Below are positions 24,441 through 35,539 of a stretch of 64,000 nt of DNA, in pieces; position 1 is the first letter of the stretch, and each line of letters begins with the position of its first letter. A program made the translations under genes and the position numbers. Under the pieces are notes generated by a model. It was not told where the DNA came from. It worked only from the letters and a program-made list of their open reading frames with translations, and did not search any database. Source of the DNA: Sipunculus nudus (taxonomy: Eukaryota > Annelida > Sipuncula > Golfingiida > Sipunculidae); assembly GCA_026874595.1 (NCBI GenBank), contig CM049321.1, positions 8,246,979-8,310,978 of the forward strand. Reading direction: 5' to 3'.

Positions 24441-25850
24441 TCTGCGCTCTGCGTCCGTTTGTGCGTCTGTTTCCACACATAAACCCACATATCTCGGGAA
24501 CCGTTTGACCGATCAGGAAAATTTTTTTGCACAAATGTAGCCCTCGGAGAGCTTTATAACATACACCAAAAATGGTGGCGCCACCTGCAACCATGTTTGC
24601 ACAGTGTCCATCTGTTCGTCTGCCTTGGGTTAAAATCACTCATATCTCTGCAGTGACTTGACTAATTCACCTGAAATTCGGCATGCGCAAACATCCTGGA
24701 TAGCTTTTCTGATTTTATGACAGGTGGCGCCACCTACATTCACGTTGACGCTGCAGACATCCAAGCTCATATCTCTGGAACTGTTTGACCGATCAGGAAA
24801 ATTCTTTTGCACAAATGTAGCCCTTGGAGAGCTTTATAACATACACCAAAAATGGTGGCGCCACCTGCAACCATGTTTGCACAGTGTCCATCTGTTCGTC
24901 TGCCTTGGGTTAAAATCACTCATATCTCTGCAGTGACTTGACTAATTCACCTGAAATTTGGCATGCGTATACATCCTGGATAGCTTATCTGATTTTATGA
25001 CAGGTGGCGCCACCTACATTCACGTTTACGCTGCAGACATCCAAGCTCATATCTCGGGAACCGTTTGACCGATCAGGAAAATTCTTTTGCACAAATGTAG
25101 CCCTTGGAGAGCTTTATAACATACACCAAAAATGGTGCCGCTACCTGCAACCATGTTTGTACAGTGTCCATCTGTTTGTCTGCCTTGGGTTAAAATCACT
25201 CATATCTCTGCAGTGACTTGACTAATTCACCTGAAATTTGGCATGCATATACATCCTGGATAGCTTTTCTGATTTTATGACAGGTGGCGCCACCTACATT
25301 CATGTTTACGCTGCAGACATCCAAGCTCATATCTCAGGAACCGTTTGATTGATCAGGAAAATTTTTTTGCACAAATGTAGCCCTTGGAGAGCTTTATAAC
25401 ATACACAAAATATGGTGGCGCCACCTGCAACCATGTTTGCACGGTGTCCAGCTGTTCGTCTGCCTTGGGTTAAAATCACTCATATCTCTGCAGTGGTTTG
25501 ACTAATTCACCTGAAATTCTGCATGCTTATACATCCTGGATAGCTTTTCTGATTTTATGACAGGTGGCGCCACCTACAATCAAGTTTACGCTGCAGACAT
25601 CCAAGCTCATATCTAGGGAACCGTTTGACCAATTGGGCCAAAATTTTGCATGTGTATAGTTCTCACAAAGCTCTTTATCATACGCTAAACTGGTGGCGCC
25701 ACCTGCAACCCTTTTTTGCACAGCGTCCATCTGTTTGTCTGCCAAGGGCAAAAATCACTCATATACAATATAGTGGTTTGACTTATCTGCCTTAAATTTT
25801 GCATATGTATACAACTTGGACGGCTTTCTGGATTTTTTGGTAGGTAGCGC
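24441..25850 (+). repeat. 280-bp tandem array with GGTGGCGCCACC palindromes
   Basis: CAGGTGGCGCC recurs at exactly 24721, 25001, 25281 and 25561 (period 280), with a diverged first unit starting near 24441. Each unit holds two palindromes (GGTGGCGCCACC) about 130 and 150 bp apart. The two half-units look anciently related, so the 280-bp unit is a dimer. Units are much more alike within this array than at its edges, which suggests homogenisation. About 70-codon plus frames in each unit are products of the repeat. Confidence 0.9.
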
Positions 25851-25933
25851 AACCTACATACACAATTTGGCTGCAGACATCCATGCTGATATGCAACACT
25901 TCACCCGTTCCACTCTGATTTAGGCGGATACAA

Positions 25934-25952
25934 GTAGTCGCTTGTCGACTAC
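25934..25952 (+). repeat. 3' terminal hairpin of copy A
   Basis: GTAGTCG-CTTGT-CGACTAC, followed by CCGTATTCTAG. Confidence 0.85.
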
Positions 25953-25965
25953 CCGTATTCTAGTT

Positions 25966-27282
25966 CACAGCTGAAAACATAACTGAACAAGAAACTGGAT
26001 GAGAAAACCTTGATCACGATGTGTTACTGACGCCAAAGGTAGCTTCCTGCTGAGCTGAGCTTTGATAAATAATGACATGTTTGCCTCCCCACGGCAATCC
26101 TAACCACCAAAGCGAGACTGTTGAAATACCCCCAAGGAGCAAGTGTTTCAGATAAGCTCTGCCATTAGATAGATGAAGAGATAACAGAGTGCCTCTCAAT
26201 GTAACAATCTATGTTTTATGGTTATGACTGAGTGAAAACTCTGCTTGTTTACATGTGTACTCGATCCAGTGATACAAAGTACTCTTTTTCTGTGATAATT
26301 CTTTATTACATTCCATAATGGCCTTCCTAGCACCACTGTCAAATAAATATGAGAACAACACTTCCCCATGCAGTTTTTGACTTATGATGGATATATCTTA
26401 TTTGAATTGCATGTGACATGTTTAAGGCCTTCATGGACTAACAGCTACCAATAAAATCTGATAAAGGTAAAATAAAAAATCTTGTTTTGTTTTATTCTTT
26501 TGAATTCCTTCATTATAATTACGGCTTTCAACAATGGGGTTCTGTTAATCACCACCAGGGAGCTGGCAAAGAGCCAAAGATGTTTTTGTAAATGTGGGTG
26601 AAGTTGTGTGGGTTTCTAAGCTCTTATTGGACATAAAATCTTTCATTAGGGTAAATGATGAGATGAAAAGATATCTTCTAGTTTCTTACCACTTGTATTA
26701 GTTTTAAATACTGTCTGTGTACCAGAGATACAATTAAACCACTGTCTCAACTGTTAGTTTGCGACATATTTTGCCAGATACCAAATGTCTTATGTTACTG
26801 AGCATAAGTTAATGAGTTCATGATTTATTTTTCTTTGGAAGAAGCACATTCACAAATGCATCCACCAATTAATTTAATTCAAGTCAACATATATTATTGA
26901 TCAAGAGATTTATTTGCATATTTGAATCATTCATAACACTTCTGTACATATATTACAGCTATAATATTTAACCTCTGCAGGTAGTTGCCTTAGTTTTTTT
27001 CATAGTATGCACATCTTGAGGGAAGCAGCTCAGGGTTAAGTATTTTTATGTTAGTTACACTGATAAGATAACTTACTCAGATAACACATATATCTCCACT
27101 GTTAGAACCCTGTGAATTCCAACACCGCTTCCTTGAGATCTACCACAGTGATGATTGTTAAAAAGATAAAATGCTTTTCTTCTGATTGTATGCACTCAAG
27201 TGAACAAACTCCCCGAGACAAGTACACTTTTACGGCCACATGAAATTGTGCCCTTCACACAGAGGTTAGACACTGCAGTCAT
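25966..27282. other. Non-coding stretch
   Basis: No exon called. A GTAAGA donor-like site on the minus strand near 26687 has a 25-nt open piece upstream, too short to support. Confidence 0.4.
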
Positions 27283-27665
27283 CCCAGACCTCTTTTTGTG
27301 TGACCACTGCTTTGTACAGCCAGATTCTCTGGGTTTGACCACCAGGGTGGGCACAAAGCAAAAAGTGGTATCGGACCAACGAAAGCATGGTAACGCATCC
27401 AGTTCCAAATTTTATACATTTAACATCCGCTTTCATTGGTCTGATCGTTCTGGTTTTGGCACAGGGAGAGTCATCAGCTACACCAACAACAGCAGGATTT
27501 ATCAGACAAATGAGAGGTGTCAAATGTTTAAAATTTGGGGCTGGACGCACAATGCAATACCATGCTCTCACTGGTCTGATTACACTTCTTTGCTCTGTGG
27601 ACTCCTGGTGGTCGAAAACAGAGAGCCGCGCTATGCAAAGCAGCGCTTTGCACAAGAAGATCATA
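27283..27665. repeat. Imperfect long inverted repeat with nested palindromes
   Basis: The left arm (about 27283-27447) matches the reverse complement of the right arm (about 27506-27665), with roughly three quarters of bases identical by eye. Shared text includes GACCACCAGG, AGCATGGTA and CCAAATTTTA. A TTGGTCTGAT-type subunit appears four times in alternating orientation, so smaller cruciforms are nested inside. GCAAAGC-AGC-GCTTTGC lies in the right arm. Long overlapping frames on both strands (up to 192 codons) come from this structure and are not called as genes. Confidence 0.7.
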
Positions 27666-27669
27666 TTTT

Positions 27670-28605
27670 CACAACTCTTAAGGCATGCTCCTGTCTGTTT
27701 TGGGAATATTTTTTTTTTCAAATATTTAAGAAAAAAGTCATATTAATTGATAGAATTAATGTCCTCTACTTTCAATGATTCACTGATTCACTCTAATTAA
27801 CAGATTGACTTAAAAAATATACAATACCTGTGAGGTAGCATACATGTTAAATAATCTCCAAAGTGACACTTCTGCACAGGTTGTTAGCATAAATGGAATC
27901 AGTTAATATTTAGTAAATTTAATTGTCCTCAATAAATCCATGTGTGGTGATTTTGTTGGACTGATTGAACAATCCACAGAAAGGATAAAAGTCAGGTAGT
28001 ACAAAGTTAAGCCTAACCATTGTGTCAAACCTAAATAAAATGAGATAAATATTTTTTTTTAAATAATGAAGTGAGCACATGGGTAATCTAATTGTTACTG
28101 TGGCATACAATATGAGCAAAGTTTTATGAAAAAGTATTCTTAAAAAAGTACCAATTGATGGGTGAATAAGAAAATAATCAAATAATTCAAATTAAATCAT
28201 GGTAACAGCTCTTTAAGTCAGCTCTAAAAGTTCACAAAATGGCTGAAATTCTTCTATATAACTTTCAATATTGGGTACTTCTAATTATGTAAATTAAGTA
28301 AATCCCCAATCATAGAACTAAAACTTGGCAGTTAATTTATATGTTTCCCTATAATTAACAGAAAATCAATAATCTTACATAGAATATACAATGCATTCCT
28401 TCCCAATCTGTTAAAACACTTATTCGGGTCAACACAAGCTTTTTCACTGAAAAAGGTCAATGCCAGAAAAAAGTGAATGACTAAAAACTGAAGAGGAGCA
28501 AGTATGCCATATTTTAGTGTTTGTTGCCTGCTCATTACTGCTCATTTGTTTTCATTTTTGTCTTCTTTTTTAACCAAAACTTACTTTCTAACTAATACAT
28601 GCTGA
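27670..28605. other. Non-coding stretch
   Basis: AT-rich; no exon or repeat identified with confidence. Confidence 0.4.
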
Positions 28606-28760
28606 CATGGAGTTCTTGAAGACATCTCTGCCAAGGAAACTGGAGATGTTATGCAGGAACTAGGTGTGAACAAAGCTGTGGACATATATCAATCCTTTTT
28701 CATCTCATTATTTTAATTTTTTTCAGATGGATTCAAACTTTTATACATGTGCTGAGGATT
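28606..28760 (+). pseudogene. Coding-like plus-strand segments, unknown
   Basis: After a TGA, 36 codons are open to a TAA at 28714 and read HGVLEDISAKETGDVMQELG, then VNKAVDIYQSFF, with the look of a real protein. At 28727 a strong acceptor (TTTTAATTTTTTTCAG) precedes MDSNFYTCAED and a GTAAGA donor after 28760. The same frame stays open past the donor to a TGA at 28815. I cannot tell a small exon pair from an old decayed ORF. No family recognised. Confidence 0.25.
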
Positions 28761-28829
28761 GTAAGATGATTTTTCAATCCATACAAACAAAAATTCTGTT
28801 GTGAAATCAAAGAAAGGATGACAGGCAAG

Positions 28830-29724
28830 AATGGAAGGTCAATGAGTTGGGAACGCAGAAGAAGGAAGGTCAATGAAAACATCTTACACCAGTCCTGCTG
28901 CCGATGGTTTCATATTGTCATCGTTACAAATTCTGTATCTGATAATTTATCTTTTTGATCTTCTCTGATCAAAAACATAAAATGATGCAAAGACTGTTGA
29001 AAAAATACATAAATGATTCATAGGTGATGGCTTTAAATGTTGACACTTAATTAGAGCCCACTGGTCAGCAGATATTCAGTCTGTCCATCCACCAGGCACA
29101 CTCTTCTGTGCATGTAACCACCAGAGCTTATTTTTAAATTTCAAAATTGTTGAAAATCCAACAAGGCTCTTGGGAAATCTTTCTGATAATAGTTTAATAT
29201 CAAGATTCATCCTTAAGAAAGGATATGAGCTGTACTAGCTTCCATCAGGCAGCCATCTTGGGAGTTCATTCACACTGGCAGCCATTTTTGATATTCCTTT
29301 CCACCATATGAACAAACAGCACAAATATTTTTTGTAATATTGGTCCCCATTTAAGGATGTGTGTTGCCAAACTTTGATATCAAACCAACACCATGTAGCC
29401 TTCTAGTGTAAGAGCATTGTCGGCCCATAATTTGGGACATGTATGGTTCCAATTATTTCTTGTTTATTCTTTAATTACCACTTTCTTTCCTTTAGAATTG
29501 TCACAAATTAGATGGTCAGATATTACACATTTGGCTTTGTACACCAACAGAGACTTAAAATTTTTATAAAATTCCACTATTGGGTCTGATATATCCCATC
29601 TGATATATCCAAAATTTCCAATATCTGGACATAAAGGGAACCACAGAAATTACAGAATAGGATCAAACCAAGCTAAAATTTTCAGTATTTCTTACTCCGT
29701 AACTAAACACTACCTGATTATGTG
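28830..29724. other. Non-coding stretch
   Basis: No exon or clear repeat recognised. Confidence 0.4.
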
Positions 29725-29890
29725 TACAGTCAAACCTGTCTATAAGACCACCTATCTATTTAAGACCACCCTTGTATGAACTGAAAGCATCCACACTGGT
29801 TGTAACTGAAATGTCTAAACAGACCACTTGTGAATTAAGACCACTTTTGGTCAGTCCCATGGGTGGTCTCATAACACAGGTTTTACTGTA
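29725..29890. mobile_element. MITE-A, best-preserved copy
   Basis: Left tip TACAGTCAAACCTGTCTATA and right tip CATAACACAGGTTTTACTGTA are inverted repeats of about 28 bp. Ends of TA+CAGT suit a Tc1/mariner-type non-autonomous element with a TA target. The body contains GAATTAAGACCACTTTTGG and CATCCACACTGG, seen in the other copies. Confidence 0.75.
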
Positions 29891-30155
29891 TGTATCATCA
29901 AAGGTGATACTGACCTGTCTAACAGGATTCAAGTTGATTTGTTAATACAGTCATTTCGTCACCAATTTACATTCAGTTCTTCTAAGATAACCCTAAGAAT
30001 TAAGACCACTTTTGGTCAGTCCCATTGGTGGTCTCCTAACACAGGTTTTACTGTATGTATCATCAAAGGTGATATTGACCTGTCTAACAAGATACAAGTT
30101 GATTTGTTAATACAGTGGTTTCGTCACCAATTTACATTCGGTTTTTCTAAGGTAA
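29832..30155. repeat. 165-bp tandem duplication including a MITE-A end
   Basis: GAATTAAGACCACTTTTGG starts at 29832 and again at 29997 (period 165). The duplicated unit spans the right end of MITE-A plus about 100 bp of flanking DNA (GTATCATCAAAGGTGATA..). The duplication therefore happened after the insertion. Confidence 0.85.
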
Positions 30156-30159
30156 ATTC

Positions 30160-30487
30160 ATGTGATAAACTAGGGTTCATAAAATATTGGGGTTGTTATT
30201 CATGTCTATATGATAAACCAGTGTTCAAACAGTGTTGGAGTCGCTTAATTATTATTACTATTGATTAAGTACCAATAAGGAAGTTTCAAACTGTGATCTG
30301 TTTATCATACATGTAAGACACTGATCAAATTTAAAATTTGTAGTTCTTTCTAACAATGTGAAACTGAATTATCTCTATTTGGAGAATAAGATTAATTTCA
30401 TGCCATTCATGTACAAAACATCCAATCTTCTTCCAAAGATAACAGTTTATGTATCAAATGTTTAACCTCCTGCAGTAACAGGCGAAC
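30160..30487. other. Non-coding stretch
   Basis: Nothing recognised beyond AT-rich sequence. Confidence 0.4.
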
Positions 30488-31887
30488 TATATTCCACCGC
30501 TGCCACCATGAAGTAAGACTGAGGTGGTTTCATATAAGTTTAATAAAGTCAAAGAGCATGTAGTCACATACAAATAGCAACCATGTTACTTCACCTACAA
30601 GGCCGTACGACTTTTTATAGATATTACCGTAAAATCTGTGAAATTTCATACCTCGATGAATTTCGTACACGGTCTTTCTTCAGTAACCATAATTATTAAA
30701 ATGACATGTTAAATTTCGAACTGCCGATGGTCTGTTACGCCATATTTGACATTAGCAGGACTGCCCTGAATGTAACACTGACGTAACCTCACCCTGTTAT
30801 CTGGTTTTGAAAAAGCCTACCGGTCCGATCGATGTGAATGCTATGCTATGGATAATTAATATGAATTATATCTACATCATATAGAATGTAATTCTAATAC
30901 TAAGATTTTGTTTCAGCGACTATAAAAAAAACTTAAAATATCTCAAAAGTGAGTTGCTTAATTGTCCAGGATGCGAGCGACACGCCATGAATAACTGACA
31001 GACGTTCATGAAGTTTGATGGAGGTTGGAAATTGGATAATCAGGATTAACTCTGTAAATGATCTCAAGACCACTAGCTTTACGTGCACTGTAAAGGGGGA
31101 TTTCCGTGTGTAAGCCAGGTTCAAATTGGTCTCTTTCAAGCAAGCTCAGCGCTCCGGTGTATGTAATTCCAATGTTAATCAGTTTGAAAATTAATGCTAA
31201 TTTCCATTAAAACATTTACAATATATATCTTGAATGTCACACCAGAACGACTCAGTTTCGAGTACCCGTGCTCCGTATCACCCAACAAACAAATCACACG
31301 AGATCGAAAGGTATATCAAAGCGCTGGCAGACGTTCATGAAGTTTAACAGAGGTTGGATATTTGATATTGGATAATCAGGATCGAATAACTCTTTAAGTG
31401 ATCTAAAGACCTCTAGCTTTTTGTGCACCAATAGTGGGGATATCCATGCGTAAGCCACCTGAAAAACGATCTCCCCGGGCAAAGCCCCGGATGTCACGCA
31501 AGCATGTACTGTGTACGGGTGTCGAGCTTCATGACAGGATTAAATCCCCCAGATATACTTTTCATATTCCTTTTCCAAACTGATTTAATATAAAATAAAC
31601 AACACAAGAATAGAAAATAATGTTTTTTATTCATGAAACTCCATGGTTCACACGGATGAATGCAAAATCAGCGAGTGAATACTTGAGGCTTCTATTATCG
31701 CCCACTGCCGACGAGGCATATTAACTTGTCAAGACCATAATTTTAAAACTGCTGAAATTGACTGTTAAATTTCGGACTTCCACAAATTTAAATATTTTTT
31801 TCTGTATGAAATTTCACAGATTTTACGGTAAACTTTCATTAAACCACCTCAGTCTTACTTCATGGTGGCAGCGGTGGGATATATTCT
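30488..31887. mobile_element. 1.4-kb element with inverted ends
   Basis: The end CCACCGCTGCCACCATGAAG near 30493 appears inverted near 31880. Pairing extends through TAAGACTGAGGTGGTTT and, after a gap of about 80 nt in the left arm (30545-30624), through ACCGTAAAATCTGTGAAAT. CpG is enriched compared with the flanks. The interior carries a direct repeat. TTAAATTTCG blocks near both ends are in direct orientation, so the structure is mixed. No transposase recognised. Confidence 0.6.
31005..31465 (-). repeat. Direct repeat (period ~319) inside the 1.4-kb element
   Basis: CAGACGTTCATGAAGTTT begins near 31009 and 31328. The match continues for about 130 bp (GATAATCAGGAT, CTCTAGCTTT-type text). 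Both copies are open on the minus strand and give similar peptides (SPFTVHVKLVVLRSF and SPLLVHKKLEVFRSL), so the repeat may descend from coding sequence. No family recognised. Confidence 0.6.
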
Positions 31888-32011
31888 TTAACTCCGTAAA
31901 GAATCAGATGCAAAGCTGTCCGTTTTGTTTCGTTTATAATTTGATTGTTAAGAGACACACCTGTGCATCCTGGTTTGTTTACCTTCATATACAATCACAA
32001 GTTCTCAAATC

Positions 32012-32060
32012 GAGGCTGACCTGTCTCATAAGACCACCTGTGTCTCGCATAAAACCAAGC
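32012..32060. mobile_element. MITE-A fragment
   Basis: CTGACCTGTCTCATAAGACC and CACCTGTG match the family interior; both tips are absent. Confidence 0.4.
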
Positions 32061-32356
32061 CACATCCTCTGGTATTAATTCACTTTGATTCAAATAATCA
32101 AACATAGGAAGTGCTCTGCACAGTAATCTGAGCTAAACCTCACCTGCACAATAATACAAGTACGTGACAATAACTATACAGTATCAAGCCTGTGGAATTA
32201 CATCTTTATTACATCATTATTTTTTAATATATATTTCATTCCAGTTAAAGTTCCTTTAAATCTGAGATTCAATTATCCTGCCATTTAAAAGGTTACAAAG
32301 ACGTGTATTAAGCATGCAGAATTACTTCCAAATCTATGTAATTTTGGTAAAAACGG

Positions 32357-32710
32357 GGATTCTATTTCCATTCAAAGATTAACAGATACCAGTGTAAAGC
32401 ATTTAAATACAAATTTCACAAGAAAAGTTTTATAAGCTTTCCAAGAAAATGTCTCTATTACAGATACTTGTGAACAATAAACAGTGGTACTATTTTGCTA
32501 ATTAAACTATATGACATGGGCATGGAAATTTTTATATTATAAGGGTTCTAGTTCCATTCCAAGACTACCAGATACCTATGTAAAGCATTTAAATACCAAC
32601 TGCACGAGGAAGGTTTATGAATTTTCAAAGAAAATGTTTTTATTACAGATTCTTCTGAACTATAAAGAGTAGTACTTTTTTTGCCAATTAATCTGCATGA
32701 GTGGGCATGA
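32357..32710. repeat. 186-bp tandem duplication
   Basis: TGTAAAGCATTTAAATAC occurs at the same place in two consecutive units 186 bp apart. The flanks match (TTCCATTCAAAGATTA / TTCCATTCCAAGACTA; AGAAAATGTCTCTATTACAG / AGAAAATGTTTTTATTACAG). By eye about 75-80% identical. Confidence 0.75.
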
Positions 32711-34840
32711 CTCATTTGGAAAGGTGGATCTTATTTTCAGAGGGACCTGCCTTTTCAGATCTCTGAAATCTACTCACTAAAGATAATCCCCTGATCCTGA
32801 CAGGCCCAAAAACACAGATCCCTTGGTAGACATGTTGTTTTGTTTTGTTTTTATCCACTTGTTTATTACATGTGAGGTGGCCTGCTTAAATAAGCCAAAA
32901 AAAACATTTATCAAGGACACTGTCTGCCAAGTCGGATGTATCAGAGCTTTGTAAATGACTCTTTTGCAGTTACTAATTGTTAAATTTCTACACCTATGAA
33001 ACTGACCATCTTCAAAAACATGTTTGTTTTACATATCATTGGGCCATTTTTATAAACGGCTTGTAGATAAACAGGATTATACTTAAATCACATGGACATC
33101 ACAAGAACCTTTCTAAAAGAGAATTACCGGCATCCATTAAAAGGCACACACCTTGAGTAAAGCCAGATATCACAAATTCTACAGATAAAGCATGTAAATA
33201 ACTGGCTTTAAATTTGAATCATATTTATTAAATCATCCAACATAGGTATTATCTTATCTACCAGCTGTCTTGGGGAACACACATGCAGCTAGGAGCAAGA
33301 TTCATAAATGTCATTGTCTGATTAAACTGGGTAAAAGGTACATATAGTTCCACCTATTTCACACCAACGGAACTGCAAGTACAAGTACTCCTGATGTTGT
33401 GAATAGCTGTTAGTTATTGAGCTGGTACTCAGATATGGGAGAAATGTTAGATCTCACAATACCAAAATAGCTCTCTAAAAATGGAAAGACTGGCCTTAAA
33501 TCTTTTGTAATCATTAAAAATTTGTGCAACAAACATTTGAGGCTGGATCGCTGTCATTGGTGTTTTAACAGAATTTCTCCATTAATAAATGAGATTAAAC
33601 ATGAACTATTTTTGCACATAACTAGTCTATGATATGGCAAATTAAACTTCATTTATCTGACAGCAATTGACTGTTCCTTTAAAAAAGAAGGGGGAAATAC
33701 ACAGAACCAGTCTACACATCTATAGATAAAGATGAAATACACGCTTAAGTGCCATAGAGTCATTTTGCTGTCCCTAACTAATCTAATTCCATCTCAGCAA
33801 ATGAGGTTTTTAGCAAGACAATACTCATTTTGAGCTTCCAAGTGCTCTTGTGAAAAAATATAAAAAGGAAACATCATGACTTGATGGTGCCGACTCCATT
33901 ACGATTTATCTCAGACTGCAGCAATATGGTGTGTAATAAACCCAAAGGCACCCACAGCCTGCATGACCACATATATTTATGGTTCTGTTTCTGAGGGTGT
34001 GCTAAATGATCGACTGGAGACACTAAGTGGTAATCAGTGTGCCATGGCATCACTTGTAAGTGGCTGTCTGCATGATTCAGTTAAAGTTGGTGGCTTATGA
34101 AAAGTACTGGGGAACGACATATATTACACAGAAAACAGGCAATACATAGGAATATTTGCTTGATGTATAGGAAGTTATCAAGGTAAATGAGAAATGCATA
34201 TATATAACTCCCAAAGAATGAAAATGGCCTGGGTATGCAGATAAAAGTCATATCTAGGACGTTTGGCTATAATGGACTCACAGCCTGCTGTTTTGATGAA
34301 ATTTTTTTACACTAAGGTCTGTAAAATACCTCTCTATCACTGACAAATAACTCTGTGTTTCAGAAAAATTCCTGGGACCTGCAAACAAGGGCATAAATAT
34401 AGGGGGATGGGGGGTATATATAAAACCCCATTTTTTCAGCAAGGTGGGGATAATCAATGTAATCATTCCCAAACAATTCTTAGATTAATAAAAACATTGC
34501 AAATGATAAATATTAATAAATAGATGTATATCAACTTTGGTTTTTTAGTTTACTATGAAATATTATATCAATACCTAACATATAAGTCTGGAAACATAAT
34601 ACCTTAAAACCTAATACTTAATTGTAATATATTTGAAATGTGATTATGCATATTTATTTAAGATGTGTAACACATATGCTTTTATATTTAAAATGTGTAA
34701 TACAGATGCTAAAAAGGTATATATGTGTGGTTGTTTGTGTGTCTGTGAGTCATCCCCCCCCCCCCAGAAGATAAAATTAATGCCACAGCCTGAAAATGTA
34801 TGTAATTGTGCGGTTCAACTGTTCAGATTTATGAAATAAA
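32711..34840. other. Non-coding stretch with C-run
   Basis: No exon called. A 12-base C run lies at 34754-34765. TATGTGTGGTTGTTTGTGTG near 34720 is GT-rich. Confidence 0.4.
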
Positions 34841-35021
34841 TACCACAGAACCTGTCTGTAAGAACACCTGTCTAACAAGACCACCTGTCTATTATGACCC
34901 TCCTTAAGTGACCAAAAAGCATACACATTAGTTTTAACTGACCTGTCTTATTTAGAATCTGTGAATTTAGACCACATTCTGGTAGTCCCATAGGTGATCT
35001 TATTAAACAGTTATCACTGTA
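34841..35021. mobile_element. MITE-A copy
   Basis: ACAGAACCTGTCTGTAAGAA at the left and ATCACTGTA at the right, with the family middle (AAGCATACACATTAGTTTTA, AGTCCCATAGGTGATCT). Confidence 0.6.
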
Positions 35022-35089
35022 TTGTAAAATGTATATAGCATGTCTTTGGCATGGTCTATTTGCACATCAGGGTAACCAACAAATATTCT

Positions 35090-35535
35090 TACTGTGGTTG
35101 ACTTTTCATCCCCCAGGGTGCCAAATTTGTGATATTCACAAAATGGTAAAGTATCATGATAATTAAAACATCCTGAATAAGACACCCCTTCTGCACTGGT
35201 TTAACCCTCACTGTTGTGTCTCATTAACATACCTTATCCATGCCAGTAGCACTGAAAGCCTTTAGACAAAAGATTAATATTAAAATATCAACTCATCTGT
35301 TAAATCACCTGTAAATTAAAATCTGTAACCATAATATACATCAGTACAAGAATTTACCCTTGTTTGATGCCTCCAATTCGCATGAATAATAAATAATCAA
35401 TATAATAATTTAATGAATATTAGGTATGTAGAGGACTATATGGATGAGATCGTGAAAATAGGATCCCCACAAAATAATCAAAAAGATATAATTGTGAAAA
35501 TTCTACTTTGTGAATATGAAGCTATAACCATACTT
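35090..35535. mobile_element. MITE-B copy, 0.45 kb
   Basis: Left TACTGTGGTTGACTTTTCAT and right CTATAACCATACT, with TTTGTGATATTCACAAAA and GAGATCGTGAAAAT as conserved subterminal blocks. A splice-like 19-nt segment inside (35233-35251) is rejected because it is part of this repeat. Confidence 0.55.
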
Positions 35536-35539
35536 GCTA

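Larger units (their letters stand above)
24243..25964 (+). mobile_element. Helitron/Helentron-like element, copy A
   Basis: The 5' end (TGTATCCGCC..) carries a hairpin. The 3' end has a 7-bp perfect hairpin (GTAGTCG/CGACTAC) eight bases before CTAG, followed by T, as in Helitron 3' ends. GTATCCGCC near the 5' end is repeated inverted as GGCGGATAC near the 3' end, a feature described for Helentron/HINE elements. No target-site duplication is visible: the flanks share only T or TT. The inside is a GCC microsatellite, a GC-rich leader and a tandem array. There is no Rep-helicase coding, so it is non-autonomous. A second copy is at 56859-58249. Confidence 0.75.

Noticed and set aside
24724-25216. 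Two near-identical 70-codon plus ORFs
   Set aside because: They are the same 280-bp satellite unit read twice, not genes.
27200-27778. 192-codon plus-strand ORF with a 151-codon minus-strand ORF over the same DNA
   Set aside because: Both arise from the inverted repeat at 27283-27665. There is no domain, and the same subunits repeat within the peptide.
35233-35251. 19-nt minus-strand segment with excellent acceptor and GTATGT donor
   Set aside because: It lies inside a MITE-B copy and has no phase-matched partner, so it is likely chance.
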